The position numbers and the translations under genes were made by a program. A stretch of 64,000 nt of DNA from Cronobacter turicensis z3032 (GTDB lineage Bacteria > Pseudomonadota > Gammaproteobacteria > Enterobacterales > Enterobacteriaceae), in NCBI GenBank assembly GCA_000027065.2, contig FN543093.2:3476074-3540073 (forward strand), read 5' to 3'. Positions 9,426-19,528 of the stretch are shown here, piece after piece (within the stretch, counting starts at the first letter, position 1; each line of letters starts with the position of its first letter). The notes under the pieces were generated by a model. It was not told the DNA's origin, made no database searches, and saw only the letters and a list, made by a program, of their open reading frames with translations.

Positions 9426-10253
9426 ATGTCTGACCATGAAAATTTACTGCTTAAGCTGCGCCAGGAGCTGTCAGGGTTTAGCCCCACGCAGCGCAAACTC
9501 GGGGAATATGTACTGGGCGATCCGGCGCGTGTGCTCTACCTGACCATTACCGAGCTTGCCCGTGAGAGCGACACCAGCGAGGCCAGCGTGACGCGGTTGT
9601 GCCGCACGCTCGGGTGCAAAGGCTATACCGAATTTAAAATGGCGCTGGCGCTGGATGTGCAGCGCGGGCAGGCGCCTCGCGCGCAAAACGGCGATGCGCT
9701 GGACGCGCTGGTGGAGGAGTCGGTGCAGGCGCTGCGCGATACCGCGCAATTGCTGGATCGCGCTATGCTTGAGCGGGCCGCGCAGGCGCTGCATCAGGCG
9801 GGTTCGGTGCAGATTTACGGCGTCGCGGCGAGCGCGATTATCGGCGAGTATTTGCATTACAAGCTGCTGCGGCTCGGTAAACCGGCACACCTGTTCAGCG
9901 ACATGCACCGGGCGTCGATGAACGCCACGACGCTTGGTGAAAGGGATCTGGTGGTCGCCATTTCCAGCTCCGGCTCAACCCGTGATCTGCTGCATGCCGT
10001 GAAGCTCGCGCGAAAAGCCGGGGCGCCTGTTCTCACGCTGAGCAACACGCCGCGCAGCCCGCTGGCATCAATAAGCGATATGCTGCTTGTGGCCGCCAAG
10101 CCGGAAGGCCCCCTTAACGCCGGCGCGCTGAACGCCAAAGTGGGCGCGATGTTGCTGGTGGAGTTATTAACGGCGTCGCTGATAGCGTCTGACAGCCGTT
10201 ACACTGAAATCAGCCAGCAGACGGCCAGCGCCACGCTGCCTTTATTGCTGTAA
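9426..10253 (+). CDS. MurR/RpiR-family transcriptional regulator of the PTS-nanE pair
   Basis: The 275-residue protein has an N-terminal HTH_6 domain (LSGFSPTQRKLGEYVL; ARESDTSEASVTRLCRTLG, about 10-60). A C-terminal SIS phosphosugar-binding domain follows (YGVAASAIIGEYLHYKL; VVAISSSGSTRDLLHAVKLA). RpiR regulators respond to sugar phosphates, so ManNAc-6-P or GlcNAc-6-P is a reasonable effector here. That is inference from context. It is divergent from the PTS-nanE operon. The ATG at 9426 is preferred over a GTG at 9408 because AGGA at 9415-9418 is well placed for it. Confidence 0.88.
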   Translation: MSDHENLLLKLRQELSGFSPTQRKLGEYVLGDPARVLYLTITELARESDTSEASVTRLCRTLGCKGYTEFKMALALDVQRGQAPRAQNGDALDALVEESVQALRDTAQLLDRAMLERAAQALHQAGSVQIYGVAASAIIGEYLHYKLLRLGKPAHLFSDMHRASMNATTLGERDLVVAISSSGSTRDLLHAVKLARKAGAPVLTLSNTPRSPLASISDMLLVAAKPEGPLNAGALNAKVGAMLLVELLTASLIASDSRYTEISQQTASATLPLLL

Positions 10254-10259
10254 TAGTCC

Positions 10260-10297
10260 GGCGTTGCAGGATGCGAATAATCTGCAACGCCTTTTTA
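10260..10297 (+). terminator. Intrinsic terminator of the rpiR-family gene
   Basis: GGCGTTGCAG and CTGCAACGCC form a 10-bp perfect stem, followed by T5, seven bases after the stop codon. Confidence 0.9.
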
Positions 10298-10586
10298 AAA
10301 TCATCAATAATGTAACCAGACGTAATTTTTATGGCTTATCTGATTCTTTTTACGCGCTGTTAATTGACTGCAATTAACAATTAAAAACAATAAATTTCAG
10401 TAACATAACCATTTTGTTTAATACGCATGGACTTTTTTTCTGGTTTCGCTGTCCCATATTAATCCCATTTGCGACTTTCCTTAAAATAACCTTAATTTCC
10501 GCTTTTTTACCCCGCACCCTTATTTACGCGCCGTTTACTTTTCTGGTCCTACAATCCGCCCAATTAACCCAGGTGGAATAACATCA
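10298..10586. promoter_or_regulatory. AT-rich promoter region of the SDR gene with a perfect dyad
   Basis: This leader is markedly more AT-rich than its surroundings and holds no credible ORF. It contains a perfect 8-bp-arm dyad GTTAATTG-ACTG-CAATTAAC at 10359-10378, a plausible operator. An AGGTGGAAT ribosome site precedes the ATG at 10587. No convincing -35/-10 pair could be fixed by eye. The AT content would suit H-NS silencing, but that is inference. Confidence 0.5.
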
Positions 10587-11696
10587 ATGACAACTTTATT
10601 AATAACGGGCGTAACGGGTTTTCTGGGCGGAGCAGTATTAGAGAAAATTCTTCAGCGCAATGAGAAGGTCGATTTATTACTGCTGGTACGTGCCGGAGAC
10701 AGCGAAGCCGGGCTGACGCGCGTGCTCAGCAATATGCGTAAATTTAATCTCAGTGAGGCACAGCTTTCGATGCTGAACGCCTCGCATATACTGTGCGGCG
10801 ATTTAGGCGAGCCGGAGAGTTTTCTGCACGACCCGCGTCTGGATAGCGTGACGCACGTTATTAACTGCGCGGCCGTAGCGTCGTTTGGCAATAATCCGCT
10901 TATCTGGAAGGTGAATGTTGAAGGAACGCTGGCGTTCGCCCGCCGTATGGCTGACGTCGCAGGTTTGCAGCGCTTTCTGCACGTCGGCACGGCGATGTCG
11001 TGTACGCCCGAGCCGCATTCGCTGGTGCCTGAAAGCGCCGAGTTCCGCGAAAACGCCGAGCATCTTGTCGCCTATACGCATTCGAAATCGGCCATTGAAC
11101 AACTGATGCGCCAGCACTGCCCACAGCTGCCGCTGGTGATCGCCCGTCCTTCTATCGTCGTCGGGCATACTCATCACGGCTGCCAGCCCTCCACCAGTAT
11201 TTTCTGGGTCTTCAGCATGGGGCTGATGCTTCAGAAATTTATGTGCTCGCTGGAAGATCGCGTGGATGTGATCCCGGTGGATTATTGCGCCGAAGCGCTA
11301 CTGCTGCTTCTGCACAAAGAGATGGCACGAGGCGAAGTTGTCCATATTTCCGCCGGTGAAGAGAACAGCGTGCGTTTTGCGGATATTGATATCGCGATGG
11401 CGAAGGCCCAGGAAAAAGCGCCGATTGCGGATCATTACGCGCAGGTGAGCTATGAAACGTTAGTGAAAATGCGTCGTGAACTGAAAGATATTTTCGGGCC
11501 GTGTAATGAGCGCCTGATGCTGAAAGCGATGCGTTTATATGGCGCGTTCGCCACGCTGAATGTGCGTTTCAGTAACGATAAGCTGCTGAAACTCGGGATG
11601 CCAAAACCGCCGCGCTTTACTGACTATATTGCACGCTGCGTGCAAACCACGCATGGGTTGACTATTCCGCAGCAGATGGAAGTCGATTTTAAGTAA
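10587..11696 (+). CDS. NAD(P)-dependent SDR, thioester/fatty acyl-CoA reductase-like
   Basis: The 369-residue protein is an extended SDR of the NAD_binding_4 (male sterility/thioester reductase) type. It shows the nucleotide motif GVTGFLG (Gly8, Gly11, Gly14) and the active-site YTHSK (Tyr163, Lys167), with LHVGTAMS before it and VIARPSIVVGH after it. The C-terminal 60 residues (LKAMRLYGAFATLNVRFSND, then PRFTDYIARCV) faintly resemble the FAR_C tail of fatty acyl-CoA reductases. Such enzymes reduce acyl thioesters to aldehydes or alcohols. The substrate here is unknown. No acyl-activating or carrier protein gene is adjacent. E. coli K-12 has no gene here. The stop codon lies in the T-tract of the opposing eno terminator. 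Confidence 0.75.
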   Translation: MTTLLITGVTGFLGGAVLEKILQRNEKVDLLLLVRAGDSEAGLTRVLSNMRKFNLSEAQLSMLNASHILCGDLGEPESFLHDPRLDSVTHVINCAAVASFGNNPLIWKVNVEGTLAFARRMADVAGLQRFLHVGTAMSCTPEPHSLVPESAEFRENAEHLVAYTHSKSAIEQLMRQHCPQLPLVIARPSIVVGHTHHGCQPSTSIFWVFSMGLMLQKFMCSLEDRVDVIPVDYCAEALLLLLHKEMARGEVVHISAGEENSVRFADIDIAMAKAQEKAPIADHYAQVSYETLVKMRRELKDIFGPCNERLMLKAMRLYGAFATLNVRFSNDKLLKLGMPKPPRFTDYIARCVQTTHGLTIPQQMEVDFK

Positions 11697-11725
11697 AAAA
11701 AATGCCAGTCAATCGACTGGCATTC
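11693..11725 (-). terminator. Intrinsic terminator of eno
   Basis: Read on the minus strand, AATGCCAGTC and GACTGGCATT form a 10-bp stem with a 4-base loop, followed by eight T residues. The T-tract coincides with the end of the convergent SDR gene (stop codon at 11694-11696). On the plus strand the stem is not followed by T residues. Confidence 0.88.
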
Positions 11726-11747
11726 TTCTGAGTAAAAGGTCGGGCGA

Positions 11748-13118
<1,371 letters not shown>

Positions 13119-13128
13119 CTAACTCTGC

Positions 13129-14781
<1,653 letters not shown>

Positions 14782-14991
14782 TTAGGTTTAAAGACGATGG
14801 AATAACCAGGACGGGAAAGTAGTATACCCGAACAGAACGGGGGTCACAAACTTTCATTCTTCACAAACACCCCCTGGCCTCGCCAGACCCAAGCCGGTAG
14901 AAAATAGCCCTTTTCGAAGAAATGTTTTTGACGCAAATCAAGCGCTTGTTGGAAATAAATGTCCACAACACGCGCTTGATGCGGAAAACCG

Positions 14992-15783
14992 TTAACTTTC
15001 AACTTCCTGGCGTTTAACGGTTTGCCATGCCGCTTCCATTTGTTCGAGGCTCGCCTGCTCCATTTCCAGGCCCTGCGCGCGAATAATCGCCTCGACCTGG
15101 CGGAACCGACGCTCAAACTTGCGGTTGGCTTTTTGCAACGCGGTCTCGGCTTTCGCTCCCAGATGGCGGGAAAGATTGACGGTCGCGAACAGTAAATCGC
15201 CGATCTCTTCTTCCAGTTTCGCCTCGTCAATAACCGCCTGTTGCGCCTCGTGCATCACTTCGTCTATTTCTTCATGCACTTTGTCGACCACCGGGCCAAG
15301 CGATGTCCAGTCAAAGCCGACCGCCGAACAGCGTTTCTGGATTTTCTGCGCGCGCATTAGCGCCGGCAGGCTTTCCGGAATATCGTCCAGCGCCGAATGC
15401 TGCGCTTTTTCCGCGCGCTCGGCGCTTTTGGTTTTCTCCCAGTTGACCAATACCTCAGCGCTGTTGCCGAAATCCGCGTCGCCAAAAATATGCGGGTGAC
15501 GGCGCTCAAGCTTATCGCTGATGGCCGCGCAGATATCGTCGAAATTAAAACGCCCCTCTTCCTGCGCCATCTGGGCGTAAAACACCACCTGGAACAGCAG
15601 GTCGCCCAGCTCGCCGCGCAGATCGTCGAAATCCTCACGCGCAATCGCGTCGAGCACTTCATAGGTTTCTTCAAGCGTATATGGGGCGATGGTCGCGAAG
15701 GTTTGTTCTTTATCCCACGGGCAGCCGGTTTGCGGGTCACGCAAACGCTTCATAATGCCGAGCAGGCGGTCGATTTGAGTCAT
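14992..15783 (-). CDS. mazG: Nucleoside triphosphate pyrophosphohydrolase MazG
   Basis: MazG hydrolyses NTPs and dNTPs to monophosphates and PPi, and in E. coli lowers ppGpp. The 263-residue protein contains two MazG domains: an N-terminal one with LRDPQTGCPWDKEQT and EETYEVLDAI, and a catalytic C-terminal one with EEIGDLLFATVNLSRHL. In E. coli mazG follows relA and the mazEF toxin-antitoxin pair. Here it lies 103 bp after relA with a terminator between and no mazEF. A weak ribosome site (GGA) precedes the ATG at 15783. Confidence 0.96.
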   Translation of the reverse strand: MTQIDRLLGIMKRLRDPQTGCPWDKEQTFATIAPYTLEETYEVLDAIAREDFDDLRGELGDLLFQVVFYAQMAQEEGRFNFDDICAAISDKLERRHPHIFGDADFGNSAEVLVNWEKTKSAERAEKAQHSALDDIPESLPALMRAQKIQKRCSAVGFDWTSLGPVVDKVHEEIDEVMHEAQQAVIDEAKLEEEIGDLLFATVNLSRHLGAKAETALQKANRKFERRFRQVEAIIRAQGLEMEQASLEQMEAAWQTVKRQEVES

Positions 15784-15840
15784 GGAAAGTCCTTATAAAA
15801 CAGACGTGGAGAGAACCGCCACGCGCCTCACGCTGGAGGA

Positions 15841-15880
15841 GAAAATAAAGGCGGCGCGGCGTTGCCGCACGACGCCGCCG
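15841..15880 (-). terminator. Intrinsic terminator of relA
   Basis: On the minus strand a GC-rich stem (GGCGGCG arm pairing with CGCCGCC, 15850-15879) is followed by TTTATTTT. It begins about seven bases after the relA stop codon. It occupies the site where E. coli carries mazEF. Confidence 0.8.
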
Positions 15881-15886
15881 CGCGCG

Positions 15887-18121
15887 TCAGCCGCCGTGCA
15901 GGCGGCGCGCATCGATGACATCAGGCACCTGATTGAGTTTGCCAAGCACGCGGCCAAGCACCTGAAGGTTATAGATTTCGATTTCCATATCGATGGTCGC
16001 CAGTTGCTGGCGGGTCTCGCTGCGGCTGGTCACGCCAAGCACATTGACCTTTTCGTTAGCAAGGATCGTGGTGATATCGCGCAGCAAACCGCTGCGGTCA
16101 TTGGCCGTCACGCGCACGACAAGCGAATAACCCGCCGAGTAGCTTTCGCCCCATACCGCATCGACAATGCGTTCCGGCGCATGCGACTGCAGCTCCGCCA
16201 GCTGGTCGCAATCGGCGCGGTGGATAGAGATGCCGCGGCCCTGGGTAATAAAGCCGACGATATCGTCGCCCGGGATTGGCTGGCAGCAGCGGGCGATATG
16301 GTGCATCAGATTACCGACGCCCTCGACCACCACGCGGCCATTATCACGGGTGCTGCGCCCCTGCGGCGTGTAGGTTTTTTGCTGCAACTGGCGCAACGCC
16401 GCGGCGTCCTGCTCCTCTGCGCTGGGCTTGTTAAACTGCGCCTGAAGGAAATTCACCATCTGGTTAAGGCGAATATCGCCCCCGCCAATCGCCGCCAGCA
16501 GCTCGTCGACTTCATTGAAGTTGTAGCGCGGCAGCAGGTGTTTTTCGGCTTCTTTCAGGCTGATGCCAAGATGCGCCAGCTCGTCGTCGAGGATCTGACG
16601 ACCGGCGATAATGTTTTTATCGCGATCCTGTTTGCGGAACCAGGCGTGAATTTTGGCGCGCGCGCGGCTGGTGCCGACGTAGCCGAGGTTCGGGTTCAGC
16701 CAGTCGCGGCTCGGGTTCGGCTGTTTCTGGGTGATGATTTCAATCTGATCGCCCATTTGCAGCTGATAGGTAAACGGCACGATCCTGCCGCCGATTTTCG
16801 CGCCGATGCAGCGATGCCCGACATCGCTGTGGATGTGGTAGGCGAAATCGAGCGGCGTGGAGCCTGCGGGCAGGTCGACGACATCGCCTTTCGGGGTAAA
16901 CACGTAGACGCGGTCATCAAAGACCTGACTGCGCAGCTCGTCGAGCATCTCGCCGGAATCCGCCATCTCTTCCTGCCAGGCGATGAGTTTACGCAGCCAG
17001 GCGATACGGTCTTCATGGCCGTTGCGCACGCCGCTTGCCGCGCCCTCTTTGTACTTCCAGTGCGCCGCCACGCCGAGCTCAGACTCTTCATGCATCTGTT
17101 TGGTGCGGATCTGGATTTCAACGGTTTTACCGCCGGGGCCAAGCACCACGGTATGAATGGACTGGTAGCCGTTGGGTTTCGGGTTGGCGACGTAATCATC
17201 AAATTCATCGGGCAGATGGCGATAGTGCGTATGCACGATCCCGAGCGCGGCGTAGCAGTCCTGAAGGCGCTCCGCGACAATGCGCACGGCACGCACGTCA
17301 AACAGTTCGTCAAACGCCAGATGCTTTTTCTGCATCTTGCGCCAGATGCTGTAGATATGTTTCGGACGCCCGTAGACCTCCGCCTTCACGCCCTCTTCCT
17401 TCATGGCGGTGCGCAGGTGCGTCACAAATTCGTCGATATAATGCTCGCGATCGATGCGCCGCTCATGCAGCAGCTTCGCGATGCGTTTGTATTCGTCCGG
17501 ATGCAGATAGCGGAAGCAGAAATCTTCCAGCTCCCATTTGAGCTGGCCGATGCCAAGACGGTTCGCCAGCGGCGCATAGATATTGGTGCACTCTTTCGCC
17601 GCCAGGACGCGTTCATCTTCCGGCGCGTCTTTCACCTCGCGCAGATGCGCGATGCGCTCCGCGAGTTTAATCACCACGCAGCGGAAGTCATCGACCATCG
17701 CCAGCAGCATGCGGCGTACGTTATCGACCTGTTCGGAAGAGACGGAATCGTGATGCGTGGCTTTGAGCTGGCGAATGGCGGCCATATCGCGCACGCCATG
17801 GATTAACCCGACGACGGATTTGCCAACGCTCTCTGTCAACACCTCTTCGCTCACCACGCCGCTGTCCACCAGCGGGAAGAGCAGCGCGGCGCGCAGCGTA
17901 TCGATGTCCATACTCAGCATGGTGAGGATTTCAACCATCTCCACGCCGCGCCAGAGCAGGAGTTCCGCCTGCGGGTGTCCCTGAGTCTGCTGCTCGCAAT
18001 AGCGCCAGGTTTCGGTTAAGCGTTCACACGACGGCTGACTGGCGATGCCGAGGCTCGCCACCCATTTTTCATGGTCAAATTCGCCAGCTTTATTAAGATG
18101 TGCACTTCTTACCGCAACCAT
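15887..18121 (-). CDS. relA: GTP/GDP pyrophosphokinase RelA (stringent response)
   Basis: RelA binds stalled ribosomes with uncharged tRNA and makes (p)ppGpp. The 744-residue protein equals the E. coli length. It has an N-terminal pseudo-hydrolase domain lacking the catalytic HD pair, then a synthetase domain with YGRPKHIYSIWRKM and FDVRAVRIV. A TGS domain (VYVFTPKGDVVDLPAGST), a CC-containing zinc-finger region (HHIARCCQPIPGD), the HRADCDQL turn and a C-terminal ACT domain follow. The start is the conserved MVAVRSAHLNKAGEF. rlmD lies 51 bp upstream on the same strand. Confidence 0.98.
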   Translation of the reverse strand: MVAVRSAHLNKAGEFDHEKWVASLGIASQPSCERLTETWRYCEQQTQGHPQAELLLWRGVEMVEILTMLSMDIDTLRAALLFPLVDSGVVSEEVLTESVGKSVVGLIHGVRDMAAIRQLKATHHDSVSSEQVDNVRRMLLAMVDDFRCVVIKLAERIAHLREVKDAPEDERVLAAKECTNIYAPLANRLGIGQLKWELEDFCFRYLHPDEYKRIAKLLHERRIDREHYIDEFVTHLRTAMKEEGVKAEVYGRPKHIYSIWRKMQKKHLAFDELFDVRAVRIVAERLQDCYAALGIVHTHYRHLPDEFDDYVANPKPNGYQSIHTVVLGPGGKTVEIQIRTKQMHEESELGVAAHWKYKEGAASGVRNGHEDRIAWLRKLIAWQEEMADSGEMLDELRSQVFDDRVYVFTPKGDVVDLPAGSTPLDFAYHIHSDVGHRCIGAKIGGRIVPFTYQLQMGDQIEIITQKQPNPSRDWLNPNLGYVGTSRARAKIHAWFRKQDRDKNIIAGRQILDDELAHLGISLKEAEKHLLPRYNFNEVDELLAAIGGGDIRLNQMVNFLQAQFNKPSAEEQDAAALRQLQQKTYTPQGRSTRDNGRVVVEGVGNLMHHIARCCQPIPGDDIVGFITQGRGISIHRADCDQLAELQSHAPERIVDAVWGESYSAGYSLVVRVTANDRSGLLRDITTILANEKVNVLGVTSRSETRQQLATIDMEIEIYNLQVLGRVLGKLNQVPDVIDARRLHGG

Positions 18122-18172
18122 CGTCCTCTCCTTTCGGGACAGCCTGCCCGCACCGCGCGGCGGCCTGACTAC

Positions 18173-19471
18173 TTAATCTCTTTCAAACAACGCCATCGAT
18201 TCCAGATGGCTGGTATGCGGGAACATATCCAGCATCGCCAGCCGTCCGGTGCGATAGCCCGCCGCGAGCAGCGCCTCACTGTCACGCATCAGCGTGGAAG
18301 GGTTACAGGAGACATAGACCACCCGACGCGGTTTTAATTTCACAATATGCTGCATCACGCCCGCCGCGCCCGCGCGCGCCGGATCGAGTAGCACTTTATC
18401 AAACCCCTGCTGCGCCCACGGCTGCCGGGTAACGTCCTCTTCCAGGTTATGCTGAAAGAAGGTGACATTTTTCAAGGTGTTAAGACCGGCATTATAGCTG
18501 CCTTTCTCCACCAGCGCCGCAACCCCTTCCACGCCCACCACGCTTTCCGCGCGCCGGGCCAGCGGCAAGGTAAAGTTGCCCATGCCGCAGAACAGATCCA
18601 GCACGCGCTCGCCAGGCTGAATATCCAGCCATTCCAGCGCGCGGGCCACCATCTGCTGGTTTACGGCATCGTTGACCTGAATGAAATCGCGCGGGCTGAA
18701 GGTGAGCCGCAGGCCGTCAAATTCATACCACGGCATCTCGCCGTTAAGGTTCTCAAGGGTATCGCTCTCTGGCGCAAGGTACAGCGCCACGCCTTCGGAA
18801 TGCGAAAAGCATTCCAGTTTTTCGCGATCGCAAGCGTTGAGCGGCTTGAGGTGGCGCAACACCATCAGCGGACCGCTGGTAACGTCCACCAGTTCAACAT
18901 GGCCAAGATGACGCACGCCATTGAGGCTACTTAAGCACTCGCGCAGTTTCGGTAGTAACGCCTCAAGACGGGGCACAAGCACAGGGCAGCGATGCACATC
19001 CACCAGATCGTTTGAGCCCGCCTTGCGAAACCCCATCTGTAAGCCTGGTTTGCGCGGCGAGAAATTCAGGCTCAGACGCGCCCGGCGGCGGTAGCCCCAC
19101 GCCGGCCCGCTGATGACCTCATCCACCTCGCGCTTCATCATCCGCCCCAGCGCCTGCGCTTTACTGCGCTGCTGTAATTCAACGCTGGCATGCTGTTGCT
19201 GGCAGCCGCCGCATACGCCAAAATGCGGGCATAGCGGCGTCACGCGCTCGGGGCTTTGCGAAAGCCGTTTTTTGACTTCACCGCGCGCGAACTGTTTTTT
19301 CTCTTCGCTGAGCACCACTTCCGCGTGCTCGCCAGGCAATAAACCGGGAATAAACAGCGCTTTGCCGTGGTGGCGCGCCACGCCCTGCCCAAAGGCATCG
19401 AGGCCGTCGGCCGCCACGGTTATGATTTCACGCGTCGTCACGCGTCGCTTTGCAGAGTAGAATTGCGCCAT
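18173..19471 (-). CDS. rlmD: 23S rRNA (uracil-1939-C5)-methyltransferase
   Basis: RlmD (RumA) methylates U1939 of 23S rRNA with SAM. The 432-residue protein has an N-terminal TRAM domain, the four-cysteine [4Fe-4S] signature whose first three are in [10 protein letters not shown], and a Rossmann methyltransferase domain with [14 protein letters not shown]. The catalytic cysteine is in [10 protein letters not shown]. The ATG at 19471 ([11 protein letters not shown]) is chosen because it matches the family N-terminus. The open frame extends about 290 bases further without homology and would run into barA. It is divergent from barA with only 57 bp between the start codons, so the promoters must overlap. 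Confidence 0.96.
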   Translation of the reverse strand: MAQFYSAKRRVTTREIITVAADGLDAFGQGVARHHGKALFIPGLLPGEHAEVVLSEEKKQFARGEVKKRLSQSPERVTPLCPHFGVCGGCQQQHASVELQQRSKAQALGRMMKREVDEVISGPAWGYRRRARLSLNFSPRKPGLQMGFRKAGSNDLVDVHRCPVLVPRLEALLPKLRECLSSLNGVRHLGHVELVDVTSGPLMVLRHLKPLNACDREKLECFSHSEGVALYLAPESDTLENLNGEMPWYEFDGLRLTFSPRDFIQVNDAVNQQMVARALEWLDIQPGERVLDLFCGMGNFTLPLARRAESVVGVEGVAALVEKGSYNAGLNTLKNVTFFQHNLEEDVTRQPWAQQGFDKVLLDPARAGAAGVMQHIVKLKPRRVVYVSCNPSTLMRDSEALLAAGYRTGRLAMLDMFPHTSHLESMALFERD

Positions 19472-19528
19472 CGCCAGGAAATTTCTCACATAAACTGAAT
19501 GTCGCTGATTGTCCCATAACGGAACCCC

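Noticed and set aside
15782..17806. 674-residue plus-strand ORF antisense to relA
   Set aside because: It runs opposite a clear relA gene and has shadow-like composition (rich in Arg/His/Ala). High G+C content makes long antisense frames common here.
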